Assembly (NCBI RefSeq): GCF_026625865.1
Contig: NZ_CP113067.1
Span: 2,790,001 to 2,854,000, forward strand
Direction: 5' to 3'
Source: Microbacterium sp. SL75
GTDB taxonomy: Bacteria; Actinomycetota; Actinomycetes; Actinomycetales; Microbacteriaceae
Length of the DNA stretch: 64,000 nucleotides
The notes beneath the pieces are model-generated. The model was given only the letters and a program-made list of their open reading frames with translations. It was not told where the DNA came from and did not search any database. Made by a program: the position numbers and the translations under genes. Below, one piece after another: positions 9,129-18,177 of this stretch. The stretch's first letter is position 1; each line of letters opens with the position of its first letter.

Positions 9129-9210
9129 TGCGGAAGGGGGGACTTGAACCCCCACGCCCGAAGGCACAGGAACCTAAATCCTGCGTGTCTACCGATTTCA
9201 CCACTCCCGC
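9129..9210 (-). tRNA. tRNA-Leu (anticodon UAG)
   Basis: Read on the reverse strand, GCGGGAG pairs with CTTCCGC to form the acceptor stem. The anticodon stem CAGGA/TCCTG encloses TTTAGGT, giving anticodon TAG. The variable arm is long (class II, TGCCTTCGGGCG), and a GGGGGTTCAAGTCCCCC T-arm is present. The 3' CCA is not encoded. Confidence 0.95.
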
Positions 9211-9337
9211 GAGTCTGATCATTGTAGGCGGGTGGAGTGCGCGCACGTTGTGAAGCCGCCGTCAACCCCGGGAGTCGTCCACCCTCGCCGACGCGCCGCG
9301 GGGAATGCTGAACGACATGGCATCCGTTCTCCCCTTC

Positions 9338-10357
9338 ATGAAAGCGATCACGTACTCCCAGCCCGGTGACTCCTCCGTCCTCTCGCTCGAGGACCGCCCG
9401 CTGCCCGAACCCGCCGCGGGAGAGGTGCGCGTACGCCTGACCGTGTCGGGGGTGAACCCGACCGACTGGAAGGCCCGCGCCACCACCGGCCGCCCGCTTC
9501 CCTTCGACGAGGTCACGCCCAACCACGACGGAGCGGGAGTGGTGGATGCCGTCGGCGAGGGCGTCGACGTCCTGTCGGTCGGTCAGCGGGTGTGGGTGTA
9601 TCTCGCGGCCCACCAGCGCCCGTTCGGCACGGCGGCGGAGTATACGGTCCTGCCCGCGTCGCGGGCCGTGCCGCTGCCCGACAGCGCATCGTTCGAGCTC
9701 GGCGCGAGCCTCGGCGTTCCGGCGATGACCGCGCACCGCGCCCTCACCGTGCACGAGGACGGCCCCTCGCGCCTCGCTCCCGGGGCGCTCGCCGGACGCA
9801 CTGTCCTGGTGCAGGGCGGTGCCGGAGCCGTGGGGCACGCCGCCATTCAGCTCGCCGCTTGGGCCGGAGCCACGGTCATCGCCACCGTTAGCAGCGACGA
9901 GAAAGAGGCACTGGCCCGTTCTGCCGGCGCCCACCACGTGCTGCAGTACCCGAGCGAGTCGCTGGCCGCCGATATCCGGGAACTCGCGCCGAAGGGTGTC
10001 GAGCACATCGTCGAGGTCGCCATCGCCGACAACGCCGGTCTCGATGTCGAGGTCGTCGCCAATCACGGAACGATCGGGTACTACGCCGACAACGGCGGGG
10101 CGGAGTTCACGGCCCGCGTGCGCGAGAGCTTCGCCAAGAACGTGCGCTGGCAGGGACTGCTGCTGTACACCGTGGGGGAGCGGGCGCTGCTCGCCGCCGC
10201 CGAGGACGTGGCCGCGGCCGTCGCCGACGGGGCGCTTCCGGTCGGGCACGACGCCGGGCTGCCGCTCACGTGGTTCGCGCTCGATGAGACCGCCGCCGCG
10301 CACGACGCCGTCGAGCAGGGTGCGCTCGGGAAGGTGCTGATCCGCGTCGCGGAGTGA
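9338..10357 (+). CDS. Zinc-independent quinone oxidoreductase (MDR superfamily)
   Basis: The 339-residue protein opens with MKAITYSQPGDSSVLSLED, the usual N-terminus of QOR-type medium-chain dehydrogenases. It has the NADPH-binding Rossmann stretch VQGGAGAVGHAAIQLAAWAG near residues 154-173. The catalytic-zinc cysteines of alcohol dehydrogenases are absent, as in NADPH:quinone reductases. Such enzymes reduce quinones or enones in the cytoplasm; the actual substrate is unknown. An ATG at 9305 is in frame, but the one at 9338 fits the family start. It stands alone and converges with an MFS gene. Confidence 0.85.
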   Translation: MKAITYSQPGDSSVLSLEDRPLPEPAAGEVRVRLTVSGVNPTDWKARATTGRPLPFDEVTPNHDGAGVVDAVGEGVDVLSVGQRVWVYLAAHQRPFGTAAEYTVLPASRAVPLPDSASFELGASLGVPAMTAHRALTVHEDGPSRLAPGALAGRTVLVQGGAGAVGHAAIQLAAWAGATVIATVSSDEKEALARSAGAHHVLQYPSESLAADIRELAPKGVEHIVEVAIADNAGLDVEVVANHGTIGYYADNGGAEFTARVRESFAKNVRWQGLLLYTVGERALLAAAEDVAAAVADGALPVGHDAGLPLTWFALDETAAAHDAVEQGALGKVLIRVAE

Positions 10358-10362
10358 GCCCG

Positions 10363-10392
10363 AGGGCGGCGTCCTCGAGGGGGCGCCGCCCT
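10363..10392. terminator. Hairpin shared by two convergent genes
   Basis: AGGGCGGCG at 10363-10371 pairs perfectly with CGCCGCCCT at 10384-10392 between the oxidoreductase stop and the stop of the MFS gene. It overlaps the MFS stop codon and can act in both directions, though the T-run is poor. Confidence 0.55.
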
Positions 10393-11683
10393 AACGGGTA
10401 CGAGGCACGTACCGCGGGACCCAGCGGATGAAGCCGGCCGCACCCAGGACGGCGATGAGGCCCATCGCGCCGACACCGACCGACAACGATGCGACGGCGG
10501 TCAGGGCGGAGACGATCAACGGGGCCACAGCTCCGCCGGCATCCGTCAACGTCCTCCACGAACCCAGGAACGCTGCGGGGTCGCTGGGCGGAGCCACATC
10601 GGCGCCGAGAGTGAGCAGGATGCCGCTCGACAGGCCGTTGCCGACCCCCAGGACCGCGGCGAACATCGCGTACCACATGGCCGCCGACGACAGTTCGTGC
10701 GTGACCGACAGGGCGAAGAACCCCGCACCCATGAGGACCATGGCGGGAAGGGCCGCCCAGAGGCGCCCGAAGCGGTCCATCACCTGGCCGCTGGCGTAGA
10801 ACAGGGCGAAATCGATCGCTCCCGAGACCCCGACGACCACCGCGATCGTTCCGGCATCCAATCCGAGCGAGACGCCCCACAGGGGCAGCACCACCTGACG
10901 AGCCGAGCGCACGGCCGACAGCGACGAGGCGGCGAGTCCCAGACGCGCGAGCACCCCGCGGTACCGCCACATCGTGCGGAACACGCCGACCCTCTCCACG
11001 GTCGGGATGGAGCCGGTGACGGGCTCGCCGGTGTCCTCTGCGTCGCGGGAGTCGCCCGCGTCTCGCCGGGTGGCAGACCCCGCCCCCACCGGGACGGCCT
11101 TCTCGGGGTCGGGACCGAAGAAAACCAGCAGGATCGTGGCGATCTGGCAGACAGCGAAGAAGACGATGGATGCCGTCTCGGTGCCGAGCACCGCCAAGAG
11201 GGCCGCCGAGATGAACGGACCGACGAACATGCCCAGGCGGAACGTGCCGCCCAGCAGCGACAGTGCCCGGGCGCGGAAGGTGAGCGGGACCCGCGTGGTC
11301 ATGAACGAGTGGCGGGCCAAGGCGAAGGACGCGGCGCAGAAGCCGATGAGGAACACCGCCCCGGTGAAGAACGCCAACGACTGGGCGAGGACGATTCCCA
11401 CCAGACCGGCCAGGACGACGATGCCGGCGACGCCCATCGTCACGCGCTCGCCGAAGCGGGCCACGGCCCACCCGGCGGGGATGTTGCCGCAGAGCTGCCC
11501 GACGACCAGCGCGGCGGCGACGAGAGCGGCCACCGCGACGTCGGCGCCGAGGCGGTCGGCGATGACGGGGATGAGGGGGATCACGGCGCCTTCGCCCACG
11601 GCGAAGAGCAGCGTGGGGCCGTAGATCATCGGTGCGAAGCGCACCAGCACGTTCCGGGGAGAGTCGGCTGTCACTGTCTCCAC
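10391..11683 (-). CDS. MFS transporter (12-helix type)
   Basis: This 430-residue integral membrane protein belongs to the major facilitator superfamily. It has two six-helix halves, a helix 2-3 loop region GWAVARFGERVTMG and a long charged loop in the middle near residues 190-225. Substrate cannot be predicted. The GTG at 11683 (VETVTADS) is preferred; the open frame reaches 11785, but that would run into the prfB gene on the other strand. It is divergent from prfB with only 17 bases between the starts, so the two promoters must overlap. Confidence 0.8.
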   Translation of the reverse strand: METVTADSPRNVLVRFAPMIYGPTLLFAVGEGAVIPLIPVIADRLGADVAVAALVAAALVVGQLCGNIPAGWAVARFGERVTMGVAGIVVLAGLVGIVLAQSLAFFTGAVFLIGFCAASFALARHSFMTTRVPLTFRARALSLLGGTFRLGMFVGPFISAALLAVLGTETASIVFFAVCQIATILLVFFGPDPEKAVPVGAGSATRRDAGDSRDAEDTGEPVTGSIPTVERVGVFRTMWRYRGVLARLGLAASSLSAVRSARQVVLPLWGVSLGLDAGTIAVVVGVSGAIDFALFYASGQVMDRFGRLWAALPAMVLMGAGFFALSVTHELSSAAMWYAMFAAVLGVGNGLSSGILLTLGADVAPPSDPAAFLGSWRTLTDAGGAVAPLIVSALTAVASLSVGVGAMGLIAVLGAAGFIRWVPRYVPRTR

Positions 11684-11685
11684 GA

Positions 11686-11691
11686 TAGGCT
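11686..11691 (+). promoter_or_regulatory. Probable -10 hexamer TAGGCT of prfB
   Basis: TAGGCT lies 9 bases before the prfB ATG, inside the 17-base gap to the divergent MFS start. No ribosome-binding site separates it from the ATG, which fits a leaderless prfB transcript. Confidence 0.5.
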
Positions 11692-11700
11692 TGATGCCAA

Positions 11701-12810
11701 ATGCTCGAACTCGATTTGACCGCCGACATCCAGGCGCTGCGCTCGACCTTCGCCGATATCCAGGCCGTGGTCGACGTCGACGCACTCAAAGCCGACATCG
11801 ATCGCCTGAGCGAAGAGGCCGGTGCTCCCGACCTCTGGGACGACGTCGAGAACGCTCAGAAGGTCACCAGCCGTCTCAGCCACCGCCAGGCGGAGCTCAA
11901 GCGCGTCTCGGAGATCGAGCAGCGGCTCGACGACCTCGAGGTGCTGGTGGGTCTCGCGATCGAGATGGACGACGAGGAGTCCGCCGACGAGGCTCGTCGC
12001 GAACTCGCCTCGCTGAAAGACGTGATCGGCCAGCTCGAGGTGCAGACGCTTCTCGACGGCGAGTACGACCCGCGTTCGGCGGTCGTCACGATCCGCTCGG
12101 GTGCCGGCGGCGACGACGCCACCGACTTCGCCGAGATGCTGCTGCGCATGTACCTGCGTTGGGCCGAGCGTCACAAGTACCCCGTCAAGGTCATGGACAC
12201 CTCTTACGCCGAAGGCGCCGGCATCAAGTCGGCCACCTTCGAGGTCGACGTGCCCTACGCCTACGGCACGCTGTCGGTCGAGGCCGGCACGCACCGTCTC
12301 GCGCGCATCAGCCCCTTCGGTGGCGCCGACAAGCGCCAGACGAGCTTCGCCGCGGTCGAGGTCATCCCCGTGATGGAAGAAGCCGTCGAGGTCGAAGTCC
12401 CCGAGGGCGACATCCGCGTCGACGTCTTCCGCTCCTCGGGCCCGGGTGGTCAGTCGGTCAACACCACCGACTCCGCCGTGCGCATCACGCACCTTCCCAC
12501 GGGCCTGGTCGTCTCGATGCAGAACGAGAAGTCGCAGATCCAGAACCGCGCGGCCGCCATGCGCGTGCTGCAGACCCGCCTGCTGTTGCTCAAGCGCGAA
12601 GAAGAGGCCGCGAAGAAGAAGGAGCTCGCCGGCACGATCACCGCGAGCTGGGGCGATCAGATGCGCTCCTACTTCCTCTACGGTCAGCAGCTCGTGAAAG
12701 ACCTGCGCACCGGCTACGAGGTCGGAAACCCCGCGGTCGTCTTCGACGGCGACCTCGACGGTCTGATCGCGGCCGGCATCCGCTGGCGCAAGCGCAAGGA
12801 CGACGACTGA
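11701..12810 (+). CDS. prfB: Peptide chain release factor 2
   Basis: The 369-residue protein recognises UGA and UAA stop codons and triggers peptide release on the ribosome. It has the RF2 tripeptide SPF in [16 protein letters not shown] near residues 201-216. The catalytic GGQ is in [20 protein letters not shown] near residues 245-264. The N-terminal helical domain is complete. There is no in-frame UGA and no CUUUGA shift site, so the autoregulatory +1 frameshift of Escherichia coli prfB is absent and the gene reads straight through. A strong terminator follows. Confidence 0.97.
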   Translation: MLELDLTADIQALRSTFADIQAVVDVDALKADIDRLSEEAGAPDLWDDVENAQKVTSRLSHRQAELKRVSEIEQRLDDLEVLVGLAIEMDDEESADEARRELASLKDVIGQLEVQTLLDGEYDPRSAVVTIRSGAGGDDATDFAEMLLRMYLRWAERHKYPVKVMDTSYAEGAGIKSATFEVDVPYAYGTLSVEAGTHRLARISPFGGADKRQTSFAAVEVIPVMEEAVEVEVPEGDIRVDVFRSSGPGGQSVNTTDSAVRITHLPTGLVVSMQNEKSQIQNRAAAMRVLQTRLLLLKREEEAAKKKELAGTITASWGDQMRSYFLYGQQLVKDLRTGYEVGNPAVVFDGDLDGLIAAGIRWRKRKDDD

Positions 12811-12827
12811 GCTTTCCCCGCGGGGAA

Positions 12828-12871
12828 GAGAGCCCTATGGATGCCGCTGGCCCGGCATCCATAGGGCTCTC
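12828..12871 (+). terminator. Perfect 19-bp hairpin after prfB
   Basis: The left arm at 12828-12846 pairs without mismatch with 12853-12871 around a 6-base loop. The arm contains GGATGCCG, whose reverse complement forms the other arm. A short GGTTTC follows rather than a T-run, as is common for actinobacterial terminators. It separates prfB from ftsE. Confidence 0.85.
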
Positions 12872-12920
12872 TCGGTTTCGCGACACGGCGCGTCCTCTCG
12901 GCCTGGTTCGGACCCGCGCT

Positions 12921-12926
12921 TAGGCT
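12921..12926 (+). promoter_or_regulatory. Probable -10 hexamer TAGGCT of ftsE
   Basis: TAGGCT sits 9 bases before the ftsE ATG at 12936, just after the prfB terminator, in the recurring leaderless layout. Confidence 0.5.
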
Positions 12927-12935
12927 CATCGAGCC

Positions 12936-13958
12936 ATGATCCGGTTCGAGAACGTCACCAAGCGGTATCGCGGCACCGCGAAGCCCGCCCTGAACGCCGT
13001 CGACTTCGAAGTGCAGCGGGGGGAGTTCGTCTTCCTCGTCGGCGCTTCGGGCTCCGGCAAGTCGTCGTGCCTGCAGCTCATCCTGCGCGCCGAGACCCCC
13101 AGCGACGGCCGCGTCGTCGTGCTCGGTCGCGACCTGCGCACGCTGTCGAACCGCAAGGTTCCCTACTTCCGCCGTCACATCGGTTCGGTGTTCCAGGACT
13201 TCCGGTTGCTGCCGAACAAGACGGTGCACCAGAACGTCGCCTTCACGCTGCAGGTGACCGGCGCCTCGCGCGGGTTCATCCAGCAGGCCGTGCCCGAGGT
13301 GCTGGCGCTCGTCGGCCTCGACGGCAAAGAGAAGCGTCTTCCGCACGAGCTGTCGGGTGGAGAACAGCAGCGCGTGGCGATCGCGCGCGCACTCGTCAAC
13401 CGCCCGCAGGTGCTGCTCGCCGACGAGCCGACCGGAAACCTCGACCCCGGCACGTCGATCGACATCATGCGCCTGCTCGCGCGCATCAACGCCGGTGGCA
13501 CGACCGTCGTCATGGCCACCCACGAGGCAGGCTTCGTCGACCAGATGCAGCGTCGCGTGATCGAGCTGCGCGGCGGTGAGATGGTGCGTGACGAACGTCA
13601 CGGCGGCTACGGCGACACATCGAGCCTTCCGCGACTCGCGCCCGAGGTCGAGCGCGGTGCGGCGGCTGTGGCCGCTCTCACCGCCGTTCTCGAGGTGCAG
13701 CGCGAGGTCACCGGGCTCACGGGTCCGGTCGAGCCGTTGACGAAGCCGGCTGTCGCGGAGCCTGCTCCCGCGGCATCCGAGGCTCCCGCCCAGAACTCCG
13801 AGCCCGAGGCTCCCGTCGCCGCCGAGCCCCGTGAGCCTGGCACCAACACACGCTCCATCCCGGTCACCCGCCCCGACGTCGACGCTCTCGGTCTTGCCGA
13901 CCGGCTCGGACTGGGCGAGAAGAAAGACCGCAACGACGAAGTGGGACCCACGTCATGA
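12936..13958 (+). CDS. ftsE: Cell-division ATP-binding protein FtsE with C-terminal extension
   Basis: FtsE is the cytoplasmic ATPase of the FtsEX complex, which activates cell-wall hydrolases at the division site. Residues 1-228 are a complete ABC domain. The Walker A is GASGSGKS (36-43), the signature is [15 protein letters not shown], and the Walker B is [12 protein letters not shown]. After it comes a tail of about 110 residues rich in Pro, Ala and Glu that ordinary FtsE proteins (about 225-230 residues) lack; it looks disordered. Its stop overlaps the ftsX start (ATGA), so the pair is translationally coupled. Confidence 0.95.
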   Translation: MIRFENVTKRYRGTAKPALNAVDFEVQRGEFVFLVGASGSGKSSCLQLILRAETPSDGRVVVLGRDLRTLSNRKVPYFRRHIGSVFQDFRLLPNKTVHQNVAFTLQVTGASRGFIQQAVPEVLALVGLDGKEKRLPHELSGGEQQRVAIARALVNRPQVLLADEPTGNLDPGTSIDIMRLLARINAGGTTVVMATHEAGFVDQMQRRVIELRGGEMVRDERHGGYGDTSSLPRLAPEVERGAAAVAALTAVLEVQREVTGLTGPVEPLTKPAVAEPAPAASEAPAQNSEPEAPVAAEPREPGTNTRSIPVTRPDVDALGLADRLGLGEKKDRNDEVGPTS

Positions 13959-14872
13959 GGTTCGGGCTCATCCTCTCGGAGGCCTTCACCGGTCTTCGTC
14001 GCAACGCGTCGATGGTGATCTCGGTCATCCTCGTCACCTTCGTGTCGCTGACCTTCGTCGGGGCCGCGATGCTCATGCAGATGCAGATCGGCAAGATGCA
14101 GTCGTACTGGGCCGACCGCGCCCAGGTGGCGGTGTTCATGTGCGCGGCTTCATCGAACGCTCCGACCTGCGTGGCCGGTGAGCCGGCGACCCAGGACCAG
14201 ATCGACGCCGTCAAGGCGACGCTCGACGGTCAGGCGCTCGCACCGCTGATCCGCGACTACACGTTCCAGACCAGCGACCAGGTCTTCGAGAACGCGAAGC
14301 AGCAGTTGCCCGAAGACATCGCCGGCGTCGTGACGGCGGATCAGTTCAACGCGACCTTCAGCATCAACCTGGTCGACCAGAGCCAGTCCGACGTCATCGC
14401 CGAGGCTTTCAGCGGGCAGAACGGTGTCGAAGCGGTCACCGATCAGCTGCAGTACCTCGAACCCCTTTTCCAAGCCCTCACCGTCGCGACCTACGTCGCG
14501 GTGGGGATCGCCGGGCTCATGCTGATCGCGGCCGTGCTGCTGATCGCCACGACCATCCGGCTCTCGGCGTTCGCGAGACGCAAGGAGCTCGGGATCATGC
14601 GTCTGGTGGGTGCGTCCAACCGTTTCATCCAGACGCCGTTCATCGTCGAGGGCGTGCTGGCCGCACTCATCGGTTCGGCGCTCGCGAGCGTGGCGGTGTG
14701 GGCGATCGTCGGCGTCGGGGTGAATCAGTACCTCAGAGACCGGATCGGCTTCATCACCTCGTGGGTGGACTTCGGCGACGTGGCGATCGTGATCCCGCTT
14801 CTGGTCGTGATCGGCATCGTGCTCGCGGCACTGAGTGCCAGCTTCGCCATCCGCCGCTGGCTGCGCGCCTAG
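13955..14872 (+). CDS. ftsX: Cell-division permease-like protein FtsX
   Basis: The 305-residue inner-membrane partner of FtsE has four membrane segments. One lies near the N-terminus ([20 protein letters not shown]). An extracytoplasmic domain of about 150 residues follows, with a Cys pair (Cys48 and Cys57 region, [11 protein letters not shown]). A C-terminal FtsX block carries [19 protein letters not shown]. It signals from FtsE to a periplasmic or wall-bound peptidoglycan hydrolase. It starts within the ftsE stop codon. smpB follows after 85 bases with its own promoter. Confidence 0.95.
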   Translation: MRFGLILSEAFTGLRRNASMVISVILVTFVSLTFVGAAMLMQMQIGKMQSYWADRAQVAVFMCAASSNAPTCVAGEPATQDQIDAVKATLDGQALAPLIRDYTFQTSDQVFENAKQQLPEDIAGVVTADQFNATFSINLVDQSQSDVIAEAFSGQNGVEAVTDQLQYLEPLFQALTVATYVAVGIAGLMLIAAVLLIATTIRLSAFARRKELGIMRLVGASNRFIQTPFIVEGVLAALIGSALASVAVWAIVGVGVNQYLRDRIGFITSWVDFGDVAIVIPLLVVIGIVLAALSASFAIRRWLRA

Positions 14873-14957
14873 CAGCTCGCGGTATCGCGCTCGGCCGGCA
14901 TCCGGTGTGGGTAAACTGTAAGGCTCTGTGTGCCCATGATCATGAGGAGGTGGCACC

Positions 14958-15434
14958 ATGCCTCGTGAGCAGGGTGAGAAGCTCATCGCGTCGAACAAGA
15001 AGGCGCGTCACGACTACGCCATCGAGAAGACGTACGAAGCCGGATTGGTGCTCACGGGCACCGAGGTGAAGTCGCTGCGGCAAGGACGCGCGAACCTCAC
15101 CGACGGCTACGCCTACATCGACGGCGGCCAGGCCTTCCTCGACGCCGTCCACATCCCCGAGTACTCGCAGGGCCACTGGACGAACCACTCGGCCAAGCGC
15201 ACGCGCAAGCTGCTGCTGCACAAGGAAGAGATCATCAAGCTCTCGCACGCGGTGTCGGCGGGCGGATACACGCTCGTTCCGCTGCGGCTGTACTTCCTCG
15301 ACGGGCGCGCGAAAGTCGAGATCGCGGTCGCCAAGGGCAAGCGCGAGTTCGAGAAGCGTCAGACGATCCGCGAGCGCGAGGACAAGCGCGAGGCCGAGCG
15401 CGCGATGCGCACGAAGAACCGCCTGGGCGACTGA
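14958..15434 (+). CDS. smpB: SsrA-binding protein SmpB
   Basis: This 158-residue protein binds tmRNA and takes it to stalled ribosomes for trans-translation. Typical stretches are [20 protein letters not shown] (near 13-32), [20 protein letters not shown] and [13 protein letters not shown]. The basic C-terminal tail (from about residue 128) inserts in the mRNA channel. A strong GAGGAGG lies 8 bases before the ATG, and TAAACT about 45 bases upstream could be the -10. Its RNA partner ssrA lies about 820 bases downstream, past one reverse-strand gene. Confidence 0.97.
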   Translation: MPREQGEKLIASNKKARHDYAIEKTYEAGLVLTGTEVKSLRQGRANLTDGYAYIDGGQAFLDAVHIPEYSQGHWTNHSAKRTRKLLLHKEEIIKLSHAVSAGGYTLVPLRLYFLDGRAKVEIAVAKGKREFEKRQTIREREDKREAERAMRTKNRLGD

Positions 15435-15455
15435 CCTCTTCGCCTGCGGGGCGCG

Positions 15456-16109
15456 TCACTCGGCGCGGAAGCGCCCCTCGACCACCGAGGTGACGACGAT
15501 CTCGGGCGGCTGCAGGCTGAACGACGGTCCGGTGGCGGACGCGGCCATCAGGCGCGCACCCATCGGAGCCGGAGTCTCGGGGTGGGCGGCGAGCAAGCCG
15601 GCATCCGCGATCTCGACGGCGGAGACGGATGCCAGCCCGAGAGCGTCCGCATACGCTGTCGCGCGCTCCACGGCGACGTGCACGGCGTCGGCGGCGACCT
15701 CTCGCTCGACCCGGGCGCGGGTGGTGGGGGACAGGCGCCACTCCACGGCGGTGACCTGCACGTCGTCGGATTCGGCGACATCGCCCAGCCACCACGACAG
15801 GGCTCCCGCGTCGGTGAAGGTGGCGGACAGCTCTACCGCGGCGTGATGGACGAGGGGGAGCTGCGCGCCTTCGTTGTTCCAGGGGCGGTCGGACCAGACG
15901 GACACACGGGCGCTCGACCACTCGGACACCTCGCCGGAGCGGAGGTGGGCGACCAGCCCGTCTTGCACGCTCGCGGCGCGCTCTTGAGCCCGCTCGACGA
16001 CAGGACCGCGCACGGGGCCATCGGTCGAGACGGTCACCCGGACGGCGGCCTCTTCGGCGCGGACGCGGGCGTTGCTCTCGCCCCGGACGGTGATGACGAC
16101 CTCACTCAT
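15456..16109 (-). CDS. SIMPL-domain (DUF541) protein
   Basis: The 217-residue product shows the SIMPL/DUF541 pattern. It has an N-terminal strand EVVITVRGESNARVRAEEAA, a helix QERAASVQDGLVAHLRS near residues 41-57, and a C-terminal EIVVTSVVEGRF strand. No signal peptide or membrane helix is visible, although many relatives in Gram-negatives are periplasmic; here it is probably cytoplasmic. The biochemical role of the family is not settled. It lies on the reverse strand between smpB and ssrA and is transcribed towards smpB. Confidence 0.75.
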   Translation of the reverse strand: MSEVVITVRGESNARVRAEEAAVRVTVSTDGPVRGPVVERAQERAASVQDGLVAHLRSGEVSEWSSARVSVWSDRPWNNEGAQLPLVHHAAVELSATFTDAGALSWWLGDVAESDDVQVTAVEWRLSPTTRARVEREVAADAVHVAVERATAYADALGLASVSAVEIADAGLLAAHPETPAPMGARLMAASATGPSFSLQPPEIVVTSVVEGRFRAE

Positions 16110-16174
16110 GCGGTGAGCCTACGGGACGGGGGTGGGATCCCGTCGAGCGGGAATCACCCGGGCCCGGGATCCGT

Positions 16175-16182
16175 TATAGACT
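16175..16182 (+). promoter_or_regulatory. Probable -10 region (TATAGACT) of ssrA
   Basis: TATAGACT lies about 75 bases before the mature tmRNA 5' end, a distance that leaves a leader to be removed by RNase P. It sits in the gap after the divergent SIMPL gene. Confidence 0.4.
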
Positions 16183-16257
16183 GTGATGCTCGGGTGCTTC
16201 GGTTCCCGAGGTGGCAATTCAACAGAGTGACAACGGCCGCTCCATCACGGAGTTCCC

Positions 16258-16624
16258 GGGGCTGATCGGTTTCGACAGCGCCTGCGAACCCGCGAGAAGC
16301 GGGCCGAGGATGTGGGGTTATCTCGTAAACGCTCCCTGCAAAACAATAAGTGCCAATGCTAAGCGCACTGACTTCGCCCTCGCTGCGTAAGCGAGCCCGA
16401 TAGTCCGTCAGACCGTGTGTGACCCCGCCACGGAATCTGGCGTCATTTAGGGGTCTTGCTGTGTGACGGCGTCTGGACGTCACGCGGGACTTTTCCCAGG
16501 CTGGGCTTGTCGACTTAGGTGTCTGTGACAAAGGTCGGAGCCGAGCAGAACGTCTGCACAGACTGCGCCCGGAGAAAACGCGGAGACCCAGCGTTGGACG
16601 GGGGTTCGATTCCCCCCAGCTCCA
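16258..16624 (+). ncRNA. ssrA: Transfer-messenger RNA (tmRNA)
   Basis: The 5' end GGGGCTGATCGGTTTCGAC and the 3' end with GGTTCGATTCCCCCCAGCTCC form the tRNA-like domain. GGGGCTG (16258-16264) pairs with CAGCTCC (16617-16623), and the discriminator is A; the final CCA is not encoded. The tag frame starts at the GCC at 16352 and ends at the TAA at 16388-16390, encoding ANAKRTDFALAA, with the ALAA protease-recognition end. It rescues stalled ribosomes together with SmpB, encoded just upstream. Confidence 0.97.
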
Positions 16625-16630
16625 CGAGCC

Positions 16631-16658
16631 GTTGTCACGAAGAGGTTGTCACGAAGAG
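16631..16658. repeat. Perfect tandem duplication of a 14-base unit
   Basis: GTTGTCACGAAGAG occurs twice head to tail immediately after the tmRNA 3' end and just before the terminator. It is probably a slippage duplication. Confidence 0.85.
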
Positions 16659-16703
16659 AAAGCCCCCGCTCCCGCCCGTTTCGGTGGGAGCGGGGGCTTT
16701 CTC
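16656..16703. terminator. Strong 18-bp hairpin terminator after ssrA
   Basis: The arm at 16656-16673 pairs with 16686-16703 perfectly (core AGCCCCCGCTCCC / GGGAGCGGGGGCT), with CTTTCTC on the exit side. It lies between ssrA and the convergent yaeQ-like gene and can serve both. Confidence 0.9.
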
Positions 16704-16711
16704 GCGTTCGC

Positions 16712-17251
16712 TCAGCCCGCGGTGCGGGTGTGGATGTCGCTCTCGCCCGAAACGCCGTTGAGTTCGAGGTAGATGCGCCCCTCGGTGCGGGTGAGGGTGG
16801 CGGTGTTGCGGCGTTCGATGGCGTCGGCGAGCTTCTCGGCGAAGCCGGGCTCGAAGCTGTGCAGCAGCACCTCGTCGGCGCGGTGGATGCGCTTGCCGGC
16901 CCAGGGCGCTGCGACCTTGTCGGGGTCGCGGTGCGTGTAGACGGCGACCCTCTCGGCCTTCATGCTGCCGGTGTGCAGGCGGGCGGCATCCGGAGCCCCG
17001 ACCTCGACCCAGGCGACGAGCGCACCGGTGAGATCGCGGACCATCACGGCGGGCTCGTCGGTGGCGGCGACACCCTCGCTGAAGCCGATGCCCTCCTCGT
17101 ACTCGAGGCAGTACGCCAGCACGCGCGTCAGCATGTACGGAGCGGTCTCGGACGGATGCCGGGCGACGCGCAACGGCAGTTCGTCGTACACGCCGCGGTC
17201 GACGTCGGAAAGTTGCACCGTGAAGGTGTGAATGGTCGAGCCGATAGCCAC
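16712..17251 (-). CDS. YaeQ-family protein
   Basis: The 179-residue protein matches the YaeQ family in length and pattern. It starts STIHTFTVQLSDVDRGVYDE, has RHPSETAPYMLTRVLAYCL near residues 31-49, and ends with a strand RIYLELNG. YaeQ folds are related to PD-(D/E)XK nucleases, but the cellular function is not established; in enterobacteria it has been linked to suppression of rfaH defects. The gene is alone on its strand, transcribed towards the ssrA terminator. Confidence 0.85.
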   Translation of the reverse strand: MAIGSTIHTFTVQLSDVDRGVYDELPLRVARHPSETAPYMLTRVLAYCLEYEEGIGFSEGVAATDEPAVMVRDLTGALVAWVEVGAPDAARLHTGSMKAERVAVYTHRDPDKVAAPWAGKRIHRADEVLLHSFEPGFAEKLADAIERRNTATLTRTEGRIYLELNGVSGESDIHTRTAG

Positions 17252-17333
17252 GAGGATCGAGCCTACGTTGTCCCGCCCTTCTTGTCGGGCGGGATGGAAC
17301 CCGTGGTCGTCGTGAACCGGCTAGCGTCGGGGC

Positions 17334-17588
17334 ATGCCCGACCCGCGTAGCTCCCGCATCGACATCGGTTCGTTCCGCCTCGAGCCCGTGCCGGATTCGG
17401 CGCGCTGGCGGGCCGTGGCACGTGAAGACGGCGCCCCGATAGAAGGCGGATGGAGCGATTGGGTCGCTCTGGCCCACCGGGTGCTGCGAGCCGACGAGCT
17501 GTGGCGGGAGCGCGAAGCGCGCGGAGACGCGTGGGACGAGGGATTCGCGGCAGGACAGGATGCCGCGGCGGTGAACCCGTACCGATGA
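17334..17588 (+). CDS. Small acidic protein of unknown function
   Basis: The 84-residue product has no motif I recognise. It contains WRAVAREDGAPIEGGWSDWV near residues 25-44 followed by a charged helix LRADELWREREARGDAWDEG. It is read as a real gene because codon use matches the neighbours and it fills the gap between two reverse-strand genes, with TAGCGT a few bases before the ATG in the leaderless position. No membrane segment or signal peptide is visible. Confidence 0.55.
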   Translation: MPDPRSSRIDIGSFRLEPVPDSARWRAVAREDGAPIEGGWSDWVALAHRVLRADELWREREARGDAWDEGFAAGQDAAAVNPYR

Positions 17589-17607
17589 TTCGGCGCGGGC
17601 GCACCCC

Positions 17608-18177
17608 TTACTGCGGCGTCTCGACGAGGAGCAGGCTCTGGCGGGTGTCGGCGAACTTCACCCAGCCGTCACCGAACAGGTAGGTCAAGCCGTAGCCGTC
17701 CGCACCGCGACCGCCGAGCCAGTCGGGATTCTCGGTGACGTAGTCTCCGGTGGCGTCGCGCTCGAGCTTCCAGCCCGAGGCGACGAGGTCTTTCTCCGCC
17801 CGCTGCGCGGTCGCATCGTCGATGGGGGCCCAGCCGAAGATCTGCACGCGGTCCGAGGCGACCTTCGCGTCGCCCCACTTGCACTGGATGCCCTCGTCGA
17901 GCGCGGTGGCCCCGATGCGGAACGGCTCCTCTTGGTACGTCCAGCCCAGACTCTTGAAGTCGTCTGCGGTGGACTTCGGGATGATGTTCTCGCACGTCGG
18001 ATCGATCGGAGCCGTCGTCGGAGTCGCGCTGGCGGTCGAATCGGGAGCGGGTACGTCGGTCGCCGTGGCGCTGGCGGCGACGCTCGGCGCGGCGTCGGGC
18101 GTCGGGGTGCAGCCTGAGAGCGTGAGGGCCGCGACGAGGCCGGCGGCGGCAACGAGCGGGGTGCGCAACTGGATCAT
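17608..18177 (-). CDS. Secreted lipoprotein of unknown function
   Basis: This 189-residue protein has a type II signal peptide with lipobox LSGC at Cys23, so it should be anchored on the outer face of the membrane. A Thr/Ser/Ala/Pro-rich linker (about 24-58) follows. A globular domain has two cysteines (CENI near 63 and QCKWGD near 99) that could form a disulfide, with WAPIDDATAQRAEKDL later. I recognise no enzymatic motif. Its ATG overlaps the stop of the upstream hisN-like gene by 4 bases, so the two are translated together. Confidence 0.75.
   Translation of the reverse strand: MIQLRTPLVAAAGLVAALTLSGCTPTPDAAPSVAASATATDVPAPDSTASATPTTAPIDPTCENIIPKSTADDFKSLGWTYQEEPFRIGATALDEGIQCKWGDAKVASDRVQIFGWAPIDDATAQRAEKDLVASGWKLERDATGDYVTENPDWLGGRGADGYGLTYLFGDGWVKFADTRQSLLLVETPQ

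Noticed and set aside
11701..11800. Programmed frameshift in prfB
   Set aside because: The reading frame is continuous from the ATG and no CTTTGA shift site is present.
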